Notes: a model not told the origin generated them from the sequence alone. A stretch of 64,000 bases of DNA from Gammaproteobacteria bacterium BRH_c0 (GCA_000961645.1 LADM01000069.1:1-64000), one strand, 5' to 3'. Numbered from the stretch's first letter, positions 48,286-56,796 are shown. Numbers and translations: made by a program.

Positions 48286-49002
48286 ATGATCATCACAGAG
48301 CAGTATAACTACCAGGATGACAAAACCAATCTGATCGGCTATCTGGCCTATGACGACAGCCACGAGGCAAAGCGCCCCGCCGTCCTGATCGCACCGGAAG
48401 CACCGGGTATTGGCGAGCACGTCAAAAAGCGCGCCGCGATGTTTGCCAAAGCGGGGTTTATCGCTCTGGTGGCTGATATTTACGCTAACGGCAAATACTT
48501 TTCCGACATGGGTGACATGATGGCCCAGGTGGAAAAAACCCGCGGCAACCTGCAGGCCTGGCGCCAGCGCACAGGTGCGGCACTGGGGGCGCTGAAAGCG
48601 CATCCCATGACCGATGCAGACAGGGTATGCGCGGTGGGCTACTGCTTTGGTGGCTCGGGGGTGCTCGAACTGGCGCGCAGCGGCGCTGCCTTGCGTGGCA
48701 CAGTGTGCTTCCACGGCGAACTGACCCCTTCTGACCATGATCCGAGGGGAATTGGCAGCAAAATCCTGGTCCTCACCGGCGCGGCAGATCCGTTTATCCC
48801 TTTGCAGCAGCGCAATGACTTTGAAGCAGAAATGCAGGCTGCTGGCGCCCAATGGGAAATGATCGTCTACGGCAGCATCAAGCACGGTTTCACCAACCCC
48901 GAAGCGGACCTGTCTGGCATGCCCGCGATGGCTTACGATGCAGCAGTTGACCGGCGCTCCTGGCAGAGCATGATGAACTGGCTGGGGTATGTGCTGGCGT
49001 GA
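48286..49002 (+). CDS. Dienelactone hydrolase family protein
   Basis: A 238-residue alpha/beta hydrolase. The Cys nucleophile of the DLH type is in CAVGYCFGGSG, the Asp in VLTGAADPFIP and the His in IKHGFTNPEA, so the triad is complete. Dienelactone hydrolases open lactones from ring cleavage, but many relatives hydrolyse other esters. It is preceded by an AGGA ribosome site. Confidence 0.85.
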   Translation: MIITEQYNYQDDKTNLIGYLAYDDSHEAKRPAVLIAPEAPGIGEHVKKRAAMFAKAGFIALVADIYANGKYFSDMGDMMAQVEKTRGNLQAWRQRTGAALGALKAHPMTDADRVCAVGYCFGGSGVLELARSGAALRGTVCFHGELTPSDHDPRGIGSKILVLTGAADPFIPLQQRNDFEAEMQAAGAQWEMIVYGSIKHGFTNPEADLSGMPAMAYDAAVDRRSWQSMMNWLGYVLA

Positions 49003-49148
49003 CGGGTACTTATTGTGACCCTGGCTGCAGCTCTCCCGACATCATCACCCGACTTGGCGCCGACAACACATGCCTTGGGGACTTACGGCAATCATAATGG
49101 TTGCCCGTTCCCGACAGCACTTCCACTCTTAAACGGATCATTATTACT

Positions 49149-49637
49149 ATGTTTCCCAGGCTTTTTGGCAATTTTTTCCAGCATGGCTACGTCACCAGCG
49201 ATATGGCCGAAGCGAAGGCTGTCTTTGAAAAACAGTACGGCGTCAGCCAGTATCTCGATATCGACAATGCCCTGGAGGTTCACACACCTGCAGGCCTGCA
49301 GACCCTCGATCTGAAAATATCCCTGGCCTATGTGGACAACCTGCAGGTGGAGCTGATCCAGCCCGTCGGCGGTTCTGCAGCCGATCTCTACAGGCAGGTA
49401 TTGCCAGCAACAGGCTTTGCCATTGCCATCCACCACATGGGTTTCCTGATTGAAGGCCCTGAGGAAAACTGGCATGCGTTCCGCAGCCATATCGGTAACG
49501 AAAGCTACCCCATCGCCATCGAAGCCGAGGTCGGGCCGGTCAGGTTCGCCTACATAGATACACGCAAGACGACCGGACATTATTCCGAATACCTGTGGAT
49601 GTCCCAGGACGTCAACGCCATGGTGCCGCGCAACTGA
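49149..49637 (+). CDS. VOC-fold protein (second, glyoxalase_4-like)
   Basis: A 162-residue VOC-like protein: HGYVTSDMAEAKAVFEKQYG with its first-half metal His, LQVELIQPVGG with Glu, and a later block FAIAIHHMGFLIE with a candidate His, ending EYLWMSQDVNAM. Start at 49149 is taken because the domain begins there; an upstream frame lacks homology. Substrate unknown. Confidence 0.65.
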   Translation: MFPRLFGNFFQHGYVTSDMAEAKAVFEKQYGVSQYLDIDNALEVHTPAGLQTLDLKISLAYVDNLQVELIQPVGGSAADLYRQVLPATGFAIAIHHMGFLIEGPEENWHAFRSHIGNESYPIAIEAEVGPVRFAYIDTRKTTGHYSEYLWMSQDVNAMVPRN

Positions 49638-49710
49638 CCAACACGGCCAGCACGGACTGTCCAAGGCAAACTGTCCAGTCAAAATAACCAGACACAACAA
49701 GGTTACAGTG

Positions 49711-50163
49711 ATGAACGATAGTGAACTGCTGATTCGCATCAGGATTGAAGAGCTCAAGGCGCGCTATTGCCGCCTGATGGATACCAAGCAATGGGATGCC
49801 TGGGGGCAGCTGTTTAGCGAAGATTTGGTGATGGATGTCAGCGATGATGTTCCTGCCGATATCGGCACGCCAATCCAGCGGGGACGGGATGTTGTGGTGG
49901 CCCAGGTCCGCGGCTTTGTCGGCCAGGCGATCACCGTGCACCAGGTTCACTCCCCGGAAATTGAGGTGTTATCCACCACCAGTGCCAGTGGCATCTGGGC
50001 CATGTCCGATGTGGTGATCTGGCCTGAATGTGTTACCCCGCCGATTCCAGGCAAAGGCACTCTTTACGGTTACGGCCACTACCATGAAACCTACGCCTTG
50101 CAGGATGGCGCATGGCGCATCACTTCCCTCAAGCTGACGCGACTGCACAAGCACTTTGCCTGA
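49711..50163 (+). CDS. SnoaL/NTF2-like protein (SnoaL_4 type)
   Basis: A 150-residue protein with the NTF2-like opening IRIEELKARYCRLMDTKQWDAW, in part, and the late block ATYHETYALQDGAWRITSLKLTR, in part (GHYHETYALQDGAWRIT). Members of this group act as dehydratases or isomerases in polyketide, bile acid and terpenoid breakdown; others bind without chemistry. ATG at 49711 or GTG at 49708. It is the last plus-strand gene before the flavin monooxygenase. Confidence 0.7.
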   Translation: MNDSELLIRIRIEELKARYCRLMDTKQWDAWGQLFSEDLVMDVSDDVPADIGTPIQRGRDVVVAQVRGFVGQAITVHQVHSPEIEVLSTTSASGIWAMSDVVIWPECVTPPIPGKGTLYGYGHYHETYALQDGAWRITSLKLTRLHKHFA

Positions 50164-50173
50164 ACCTGTAGAC

Positions 50174-50197
50174 AAAAAAACGCCCCTTGCCGGGGCG
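50174..50197 (-). terminator. Terminator after the flavin monooxygenase gene
   Basis: On the minus strand, CGCCCC pairs with GGGGCG around a small loop, followed by seven T. It ends the transcript of the divergent monooxygenase gene. Confidence 0.85.
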
Positions 50198-50240
50198 CGC
50201 AGTGTCAGCCTTAATGGCCAAGCCAAATAACCAGATCGCC

Positions 50241-51443
50241 TCAGATAAAGTCAGGGGCGGAAATATTGGGTTCAACGCCCAGCAGCGACTTGCCAAAAAT
50301 TTCGTAGCCCACATAGGGCAGGTTGGCCGTGTGCCGGGCACCCACATTGAGATCTCGCCAGATACGGGAAACTGCCTTTTCATCGGAGAAAGCACCCGAG
50401 CCGGCAAGAAACATCAGATCGTGCCCGGCTTTGGCCAGCAGGTCGATGGTGAATGAACCCTCTCCCTTGCTCATTGCCCGCTCCTGAGGAGTCATCGGCA
50501 CCCGGGTAGCGCCGGACACATCAATCAGACCGCAGGATTTTTCCACCAGCAACCGCGCCGCCTCAACACTGGCGGCAATGCGGCCAAACTCCGCCTGTAC
50601 CACGGCTGATTCCGATTGCTTGGCATAGGTGGTATAGACGATGGGCCGGTTGTGGCTTGCCCTGGTAACCTCCTCGAACAGCGCCTGGGCAGCACCAATC
50701 ACCATGCCGTGGGCAGTGGCCCGCAGGAAAGGCATAAAGGGCCAGTAATCGGAGGGCTCACCCACATATTTTTTGCCGTCCGGGTGGTTGCCGATACCCT
50801 TGGTAAAATCCATAAAGCGGTTTTTCGGTACAAACACATCCTTCACCACGCAGGTTTCCGAGCCGGTACCTTTCATGCCCACCATGAACCAGGTGTCTTC
50901 GATCGCCATGTCGGCCATGGGGATGTAGATGTTGCCAAAGCCCACCTGCTCGTCCTTGTCGTTGAGCACCTTGACGGCAAAGCCACCCCATTCCGCATGA
51001 CGTGAACCGGAGCAGTAGGCCCACCTGCCATTGACGATATAACCACCTTCTACCAGCCTCGCAGTGCCTGGAGGCGTGGCGGCACCGCAGATTGTGGGGT
51101 GATGGCCATTGGCGAAAATCTCTTCCTGCAGTTCATCCGGGCCAAGGCTGGCAATCCAGGTGGTGCCGTGCAGCACGGTATACACCCAGCCTACCGAGGC
51201 ATCACCCTTGCCCAGTTCGGCACCCACCCGCGCCATGGCGCTGGCAGATGTGCCATAGCCGTCCCAGCGTCGGGGTGATGCCATTTTCCAGAACCCGGCA
51301 TCCGTCAGCTCGCGGAAGACATCAGCGCTGATGCGACGATTGGCATCGAACTCAGGCCCCTTGCTGCGCAGCAACGGCTGCAATTCACGGGCGCGACCAA
51401 TCAGCTCCTTTTCAGCGGCTAGGTTGTAATCAGTAAATTTCAT
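50241..51443 (-). CDS. Acyl-CoA-dehydrogenase-fold flavin monooxygenase (HsaA-like)
   Basis: A 400-residue flavoprotein of the group D (p-hydroxyphenylacetate 3-hydroxylase C2/HsaA) type: AAEKELIGRARELQPLLR, FRELTDAGFWKMASPRRWDGYG, SVGWVYTVLHGTTWIASLG (in part) and a C-terminal helical bundle. Such enzymes hydroxylate a phenol next to an existing hydroxyl, using reduced flavin from a separate reductase, and so make a catechol for ring cleavage. No reductase gene is seen in the window. Start at 51443 follows GGAG. Confidence 0.8.
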   Translation of the reverse strand: MKFTDYNLAAEKELIGRARELQPLLRSKGPEFDANRRISADVFRELTDAGFWKMASPRRWDGYGTSASAMARVGAELGKGDASVGWVYTVLHGTTWIASLGPDELQEEIFANGHHPTICGAATPPGTARLVEGGYIVNGRWAYCSGSRHAEWGGFAVKVLNDKDEQVGFGNIYIPMADMAIEDTWFMVGMKGTGSETCVVKDVFVPKNRFMDFTKGIGNHPDGKKYVGEPSDYWPFMPFLRATAHGMVIGAAQALFEEVTRASHNRPIVYTTYAKQSESAVVQAEFGRIAASVEAARLLVEKSCGLIDVSGATRVPMTPQERAMSKGEGSFTIDLLAKAGHDLMFLAGSGAFSDEKAVSRIWRDLNVGARHTANLPYVGYEIFGKSLLGVEPNISAPDFI

Positions 51444-51574
51444 TCCTATCTCCTGCACATTCCGGTCAATTCATGTATTGGTTCCGGCTAACGTTGGCAC
51501 TGTTGAGGACTGCCTGGCTTTGCTCTGCCATCCGCGCTGACCGGTACAACTGCAAACTAGCACCATAAAACATA

Positions 51575-51602
51575 TTGAACAACTATTGTTTATTTTGTTC
51601 AA
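51575..51602. promoter_or_regulatory. 28-bp palindrome, site 1
   Basis: TTGAACAA, a 12-base AT-rich spacer and TTGTTCAA. The two arms are exact reverse complements. It lies 132 bases upstream of the monooxygenase start. Confidence 0.65.
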
Positions 51603-51857
51603 TACAGTTTTTTGATCTATATCAGTTGAAATGTCGTGCAGCTGGCAACGCAACCATCCATCAATTCTGAACCCCAGACTTAATAACCAATAATTTCAAT
51701 ATCTTAAGGTTAAGCATCCTGAATCCTGGCTACTGTACTGAGGTCTGTGACAGCCTCTATTCCAAGAGCCGCCCATCCTCCACCAGTCGATACTTTCCTT
51801 TATTGATCTGGATCAAGGAAGGAAGGCCGCCAGGAGAATAGATTGGCGGCATGTAGA

Positions 51858-51885
51858 TTGAACATATTGAACACATAATGTTCAA
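51858..51885. promoter_or_regulatory. 28-bp palindrome, site 2
   Basis: TTGAACAT, a 12-base spacer and ATGTTCAA, exact reverse complements; a third half-site TTGAACA lies inside the spacer (51867-51873) and makes a shorter TTGAACA-CATAA-TGTTCAA palindrome. It lies 122 bases upstream of the dioxygenase alpha start. Confidence 0.65.
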
Positions 51886-52006
51886 CGAGCATAAACAGGG
51901 CAGAAAACACTTGCCAGTCAGGCGAGACAAGCCAAAGGGATCCAGCAAGGCACGTCAGCAGACGTCACCCGGCACGCTTGTTCAGGCAGCAATCGAGGAA
52001 TCAGAC

Positions 52007-53398
52007 ATGTTAAATAAATCTACCCCGACCCTCCGGGACGGTACCCGAATCGAAGACCTCTTCAATCTGGAAACCCGCGAGGTTTCCCTCTCCACCATGT
52101 ACGATCCGGAAATCCACCAGATCGAGATGGAAAAGATCTTTACCAAGGTCTGGCTGCTGCTTGGCCATGCGTCAGAAATCCCCAAATCCGGTGACTACGT
52201 TGTGCGTTATATGGGCCAGGACGAGGTTATCGTTTCGCGGGATCGCAAAGACGAAATCCATGTCAGCCTCAACGTCTGCCCCCACCGCGGCATGCATGTC
52301 TGCACCGCCGAGTCCGGCAACGCCCAGGTACACAAATGTATCTATCACGGCTGGGCATTTCGCCCCGATGGCAGCTTTGTCGGCGCGCCGCTGGAAAAGG
52401 AAAAAATGCATGGCGAAATCTACCCCAAGGAAAAACTCGGTCTTAAAAAGGCCCGGGTACAGCTTTTCCACGGTCTGATTTTTGCCACCTGGAACCAGGA
52501 AGCTGCACCCCTGGAAGATCAGCTCGGCGACATGAAGTTCTACTACGACATCATGTTTGGCAAAACCCATGGCGGCATGGAAGTGCTCGGTGCCCCCCAG
52601 CGCCTGACCATTCCCGCCAACTGGAAAACAGCCGGTGAACAGGCCGCCTGCGATGGTTTCCATACCCTCACCCTGCACCGCTCGCAGTTTGATATTGGCA
52701 ACTTCGGCAATATCAGCGACACCATGGATGAGTTCATTCCCATCATGCAGGGCGTCAACGTGGCACAAAAAGGCAATGCCCTGCGCTGTATCTCTGCCGC
52801 TACCACCTTCACGTCACTGATCGGTTCCGGCGAGGATTTCAGCAAGCTGTCTGACCTGGAAAAGATTACCAAGCTGCCACCGCCCGGCATCGTCACCGAG
52901 CAGTTGCTGGCGGAAATGAAAGAGCGGCTCAGCCCTGAACAAATCCACGTCTGCTCCGTAGCGCCGCCCCAGGTCGGCAATATGTTCCCCAATGTGAATC
53001 TGCTGTTTATCTATGCACCGCTGCCGGATGGCACCCTTGGCTCGGGCTATGTAATCCACACCATCAACCCCATGGGGGCCGACAAATTCCAGTGGATCAC
53101 CTGGTTCCTGTGTGAAAAGGATACCCCTGAGGAGATCAAGGACATTATCCGCGCCGTGGCGGTACAGACCGGCGGCACGTCGGGACTGATCGAACAGGAC
53201 GACTCCGATACCTGGCCTCACATGACCATTGCCGCCAAGGGCGCCTGGGGGCGCACCGAAACCCTCAAATACCAGGCTATTGGCGGCGAGAACCGCCCTG
53301 AGGGCTGGCCCGACAAGGCCCACGTTTATGCAGGCCTGTCGAAGGACGATGCCCAGTGGCACTGGTGGCTGCAATACCACGAGCTGATGACCCAGTAA
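52007..53398 (+). CDS. Aromatic-ring-hydroxylating dioxygenase, alpha subunit
   Basis: A 463-residue Rieske oxygenase large subunit. Rieske ligands are C91 and H93 (CPHRG) and C111 and H114 (CIYHGW); the mononuclear iron ligands are H219 and H224 in CDGFHTLTLH. The length and a following beta subunit gene mark the alpha3beta3 dioxygenase type, which makes cis-dihydrodiols from aromatic rings. Start at 52007 follows GAGGAATCAG; a longer frame upstream crosses the palindrome region and is not used. Confidence 0.92.
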   Translation: MLNKSTPTLRDGTRIEDLFNLETREVSLSTMYDPEIHQIEMEKIFTKVWLLLGHASEIPKSGDYVVRYMGQDEVIVSRDRKDEIHVSLNVCPHRGMHVCTAESGNAQVHKCIYHGWAFRPDGSFVGAPLEKEKMHGEIYPKEKLGLKKARVQLFHGLIFATWNQEAAPLEDQLGDMKFYYDIMFGKTHGGMEVLGAPQRLTIPANWKTAGEQAACDGFHTLTLHRSQFDIGNFGNISDTMDEFIPIMQGVNVAQKGNALRCISAATTFTSLIGSGEDFSKLSDLEKITKLPPPGIVTEQLLAEMKERLSPEQIHVCSVAPPQVGNMFPNVNLLFIYAPLPDGTLGSGYVIHTINPMGADKFQWITWFLCEKDTPEEIKDIIRAVAVQTGGTSGLIEQDDSDTWPHMTIAAKGAWGRTETLKYQAIGGENRPEGWPDKAHVYAGLSKDDAQWHWWLQYHELMTQ

Positions 53399-53444
53399 TT
53401 GCCAGTCAATACCAGGATTTCACACCATTTTTGAGGTACGAAAC

Positions 53445-54014
53445 ATGAACAATACCGCCGAAAAAGTCGCACCGTTCGAGATTCCGCCCATCAACCTGCC
53501 CAAACCGACGGACTCGATTACCCACTACCAGATCCAGCAGTTCCTGCACCTGGATGCCTATCTGCTGGATCACAACATGCTGGCGGAGTGGCTGAATATC
53601 CTCGCCCCGGACCTGCGCTACTTTGTCCCCATTCGTCAGACACGGGAACGCAAGGACCGCGACAAGGAATTTTCCACCAAGCTCGGCCATATGGACGATA
53701 ACTTCCAGTCCATCGCCATGCGGGTTCACCGCCTGGTGAACACTGGTACCGCCTGGTCCGAAGATCCGGCGTCGCGGGTGCGCCGCTTTGTCACCAATGT
53801 GTCGGTATGGGAAACCGATGTACTGGGTGAATACGATGTCACCAGCTACCTGTTGCTAACACGCAACCGTTTTTACCAGGACGATTATCACCTGCTCAGC
53901 GCCGAACGGATCGACCGGATCCGTCGCAAAGGGGAAAGTTTCGAACTGGTAAGCCGCGAGGTGAGGATGGACCAGAGTGTACTGGGAATGCCCAATCTGG
54001 CGATCTTCCTGTAA
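53445..54014 (+). CDS. Aromatic-ring-hydroxylating dioxygenase, beta subunit
   Basis: A 189-residue NTF2-fold small subunit with the family pattern: FLHLDAYLLDHNMLAEWLNI, LRYFVPIRQTRERKD, then VRRFVTNVSVWET and YLLLTRNRFYQDD. It completes the dioxygenase with the alpha gene 47 bases upstream. No ferredoxin or reductase follows; the ferredoxin at 60.2 kb is a candidate partner. Confidence 0.9.
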   Translation: MNNTAEKVAPFEIPPINLPKPTDSITHYQIQQFLHLDAYLLDHNMLAEWLNILAPDLRYFVPIRQTRERKDRDKEFSTKLGHMDDNFQSIAMRVHRLVNTGTAWSEDPASRVRRFVTNVSVWETDVLGEYDVTSYLLLTRNRFYQDDYHLLSAERIDRIRRKGESFELVSREVRMDQSVLGMPNLAIFL

Positions 54015-54020
54015 CAGCAC

Positions 54021-54056
54021 GCACGGCTGCCGATCTTCCGAGATCGGCAGCCGTGC
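54021..54056 (+). other. Perfect 16-bp intercistronic hairpin
   Basis: GCACGGCTGCCGATCT pairs exactly with AGATCGGCAGCCGTGC around a TCCG loop. There is no T-run, and the P450 gene begins 27 bases later, so it is not a simple terminator. It may set mRNA stability or dosage between the dioxygenase and P450 genes. Confidence 0.85.
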
Positions 54057-54082
54057 AGTGATCATTCACTGAGGAATATAAA

Positions 54083-55306
54083 ATGACCGTACATAACAGC
54101 CAACCCGGCAAGATTCCCGATCACATCCCCAAGCACCTTATTCAGGATTTTCCGCTGAAAATGGGCGTTTATGCCGATGAAAACCCGTTTGATCGCATAG
54201 TCCCCGAGGTGTGTGAAGGGCCGGATGTGATCTATGCCCTCGATGTTTTGCCCGGCGGTCGCGGTGACGCGTGGATTTTCCGCCGCCAGGAGGATAACCG
54301 CGAGATTTACAACGATACCGAACATTTTTCCAACAAGGGCTTCAGCGGTTTTGCCGAGCTGATCGGCGAGCACTGGTCAACCATTCCTGCCGAAACCGAC
54401 GCACCGGAGCACACCTATTTTCGCACCCTGCTCAACCCGGTGTTTGCACCCGGCTCCATGGCGAAAATGGAAGGCACAGTACGCGATGCAGCACTGCGGA
54501 CCCTGAAGCGGCTTGAGGGCAAAAAAGAATGTGACTTCATGGATGATTTCGCCTTTCCCTTTCCTGTCGGTGTAGTCCTCGATCTGATGGGGCTGCCCCA
54601 TGAACGGATGGACGAGTTTTTAACCTGGGAGCGGATGCTGCTGCACTCCGGCAAGGCCGAGGTAATGGCCGACGGTGTGCGCAAGGTCACCGGCTACCTG
54701 CGCGAAGTGATCGCCGAGCGCAAGCAAAATCCCGGTGACGACCTGATCAGCTTTGCCATCAAGTCTGATGTCAACGGCCGCAAAATGACCGATGACGAAC
54801 TGCTGGGTTACGCTTTTAATTTTTATATTGGCGGGCTGGATACTGTGTCTGCCAATCTTGGCAATTTTTTCCTGCACCTGGCCACCAACCTCGATCACCA
54901 GCGGGAGCTGCGGCAGCACCCGGAAAAAATCCGCGAAGCCATTGAGGAATTCCTGCGGGTCTTTGCTGCAGTCAGTACCACCCGCATCTGCATCAAGGAA
55001 AAAACCATCCGCGGCATTACCGTCAAGCCCGGCGACAAGGTGCAGATGAACACCACTGTGGCGAATCGGGACAAGCACGTCTACGAAAACCCCCATGAGG
55101 TGATCCTTGACCGCAATCCGTCCCATGTCACCTTTGCCACAGGCCCTCACCACTGCCTGGGCGTACATCTGGCGCGTCGCGAACTGCGCATCGCCATGGA
55201 AGAGTTCTTCAAGGCCATCCCGGAGTTCCGGCTCAAACCCGGCGCCAAGGTCAGCTGCCAGATCGGTGGCATTATCCAGCCGCGCACTCTGCCTATCGTC
55301 TGGTAA
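54083..55306 (+). CDS. Cytochrome P450 (bacterial, ferredoxin-dependent type)
   Basis: A 407-residue heme monooxygenase. The I-helix oxygen-binding block is GGLDTVSANLG, the ExxR motif lies in EEFLRVF, and the heme cysteine is C358 in FATGPHHCLGVHLARREL. No reductase domain is fused, so it takes electrons from a ferredoxin and ferredoxin reductase; the [3Fe-4S]-type ferredoxin at 60.2 kb is the best local candidate. It shares a transcript direction with the dioxygenase genes. Confidence 0.94.
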   Translation: MTVHNSQPGKIPDHIPKHLIQDFPLKMGVYADENPFDRIVPEVCEGPDVIYALDVLPGGRGDAWIFRRQEDNREIYNDTEHFSNKGFSGFAELIGEHWSTIPAETDAPEHTYFRTLLNPVFAPGSMAKMEGTVRDAALRTLKRLEGKKECDFMDDFAFPFPVGVVLDLMGLPHERMDEFLTWERMLLHSGKAEVMADGVRKVTGYLREVIAERKQNPGDDLISFAIKSDVNGRKMTDDELLGYAFNFYIGGLDTVSANLGNFFLHLATNLDHQRELRQHPEKIREAIEEFLRVFAAVSTTRICIKEKTIRGITVKPGDKVQMNTTVANRDKHVYENPHEVILDRNPSHVTFATGPHHCLGVHLARRELRIAMEEFFKAIPEFRLKPGAKVSCQIGGIIQPRTLPIVW

Positions 55307-55334
55307 CTAGCTTGGTAACTGCAGTCTGGTAACT
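55301..55334. repeat. Three direct copies of TGGTAACT
   Basis: The octamer occurs at 55301-55308, 55313-55320 and 55327-55334. The first copy includes the P450 stop codon TAA, and the others lie just downstream, as if short duplications had copied the gene end. Confidence 0.7.
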
Positions 55335-55397
55335 GCTCCCGGCCACACTGCTTGCAGCGGCGTGGCCGGGACTATGGGCATCACCCGGGACAGCAAG

Positions 55398-55814
55398 ATG
55401 ATTGATAAAGCGCTGATAGAAAATTCATTCGAGCAGGCTGCCGAAACACTGGGCGATATCACGCCACTGGTGTACGAGCAGTTTTTTGCGCAATTCCCCG
55501 AAGCTGAAGAACTGTTCAATATCAAGGGGCCCCAGTTCAACGCTGACCTGAAAAACAAGATGGTGAGCGACGCGCTCTATACTTTCATGGAATATCTCGA
55601 CACACCGGAGGAGGTGGAAATTGTTTTCAAGTACACCATTCCCCAGCATGTGGACCTGAATATTCCCATGAAGTATTTCACCGGGTTGCTCAGTGCTGTT
55701 GCGCAGGTAGTTTGCGATACGACTCCCGATCAGGACAAAGCCGCCACCAGTGCAAGCTGGAGCGCACTGCTGGCGAAGTTTGATGCACTGGTGGTGAAAT
55801 ACTCAACTGAATGA
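55398..55814 (+). CDS. Single-domain globin
   Basis: A 138-residue protein with the bacterial globin order: ENSFEQAAETLGDITPLVYEQFF and FPEAEELFN for helices A-C, then a proximal-histidine block IPQHVDLNIPMKYFTGLLSAVAQVV, in part, and SWSALLAKFDALV for helix H. The histidine-to-tyrosine spacing (9) resembles that of Vitreoscilla-type globins (10). A start at 55398 is used; an in-frame ATG at 55374 would add eight residues. It lies directly after the P450 and could supply or sense oxygen for the oxygenases. Not confirmed by alignment. Confidence 0.72.
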   Translation: MIDKALIENSFEQAAETLGDITPLVYEQFFAQFPEAEELFNIKGPQFNADLKNKMVSDALYTFMEYLDTPEEVEIVFKYTIPQHVDLNIPMKYFTGLLSAVAQVVCDTTPDQDKAATSASWSALLAKFDALVVKYSTE

Positions 55815-55890
55815 GCCGTTGTTGAAAAACGGGCAGATCGGCTCAGTTGATGAACTGACATGATGGATTGAAAAGATTTTTTCTCGCTGT

Positions 55891-55953
55891 GTGGACTCCT
55901 ATACGTTTGTGGGTAGCAACTTCAACGGACCTCCCAAGGGAGGAGAAGTCCAC
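55891..55953. other. Structured element between converging genes
   Basis: Outer arms GTGGACT (55891-55897) and AGTCCAC (55947-55953) enclose an inner hairpin CCTCCC-AA-GGGAGG (55930-55943). A perfect palindrome TTGTTTAAACAA lies at 55976-55987. This could be a bidirectional terminator, a small RNA or the trace of a mobile element; I cannot identify it. Confidence 0.5.
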
Positions 55954-55997
55954 TCATCGAGAGATAAAAAGGCCTTGTTGTTTAAACAAAACCCCGA

Positions 55998-56762
55998 TTA
56001 AAGCGTCATCCCACCATCCAGCGGGATAACAGCCCCGGTGATAAAACTCCCAGCCCGGGAAGCAAGGTGAATCACCGAACCGACAATATCGTCCTCCTTA
56101 CCCAGGCGTCGCCGCGGCACCAGCTGCAAAATGGCTGGCAGCTGTTCGTCGGGGATCTGCGTTAACCTGGAAGGAAAAAATCCGGGCGCAATGGCGTTGA
56201 CCGTAATATTTTCGCCGCCCAACCGCTTGCCCAGTGAACCAGTCAAGTGATGCAAACCTGCCTTTGCCGCCTGGTAGGAGTAATTCTCCTTGGGACCGAC
56301 CCGGGTGCCACCCATGGAGCCAATATTCACAACGGCAGAAGGGTAGTCCGCAGTGGCACCGGCCCGCAGCAAGGGCAGCAGTGACTGGGTCAGAAAAAAG
56401 ACCGACTTCAGATTCAGGTCAACCACATCATCCCAGCCCTGCTCGGTGAACTCCCCCAGTGGCGCGTCATACATGGCGCCGGCGTTGTTGACCAGGATAT
56501 GCAGCATGCTCTCACGCTCACCCAGGGCTGAAGCCACAGCCTCCACACCCGGCATGGAGGAGAGATCTCCTGCCAAGGGCAAGCACTGGCCAAATGCCGA
56601 CAGTTCCGTCGCGATAGCGCTACAGGTATCAGGGTTACGCCCGACGATATAGGTTTTGGCCCCGTGTTCCACCAGGCCCTTGGCAATCATGTAACCGATA
56701 CCGCTGGTGCCGCCGGTCACCAGGGCGACACGGCCCCGCACTGAAAAAAGTTCACTCACCAT
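55998..56762 (-). CDS. Short-chain dehydrogenase/reductase (1)
   Basis: A 254-residue SDR. The cofactor motif is TGGTSGIGY near the start; NNAGAM is present, the catalytic Ser is in VNIGSMGG, and the pair Tyr-Lys is in SYQAAKAGLHH. Substrate unknown; oxidation of a dihydrodiol or a hydroxyacyl group fits the island. It is separated from the next SDR by a terminator. Confidence 0.92.
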   Translation of the reverse strand: MVSELFSVRGRVALVTGGTSGIGYMIAKGLVEHGAKTYIVGRNPDTCSAIATELSAFGQCLPLAGDLSSMPGVEAVASALGERESMLHILVNNAGAMYDAPLGEFTEQGWDDVVDLNLKSVFFLTQSLLPLLRAGATADYPSAVVNIGSMGGTRVGPKENYSYQAAKAGLHHLTGSLGKRLGGENITVNAIAPGFFPSRLTQIPDEQLPAILQLVPRRRLGKEDDIVGSVIHLASRAGSFITGAVIPLDGGMTL

Positions 56763-56796
56763 GGTTTCCTCTTATGGTTATGGCTTTTGCCGCTAC

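Larger units (their letters stand above)
51444..52006. promoter_or_regulatory. Divergent promoter region of monooxygenase and dioxygenase genes
   Basis: About 560 bases between the minus-strand monooxygenase and the plus-strand dioxygenase alpha gene. It contains two of the island's 28-bp palindromes (51575-51602 and 51858-51885), each with TTGAACA half-sites and a 12-base spacer. The second includes an extra TTGAACA copy at 51867. Both fit a -35/-10 register as well. Confidence 0.7.

Noticed and set aside
55840-55990. Hammerhead-type ribozyme suggested by a TGATGA stretch
   Set aside because: The catalytic core order (CUGAUGA then GAAA with matching stems) is not present.
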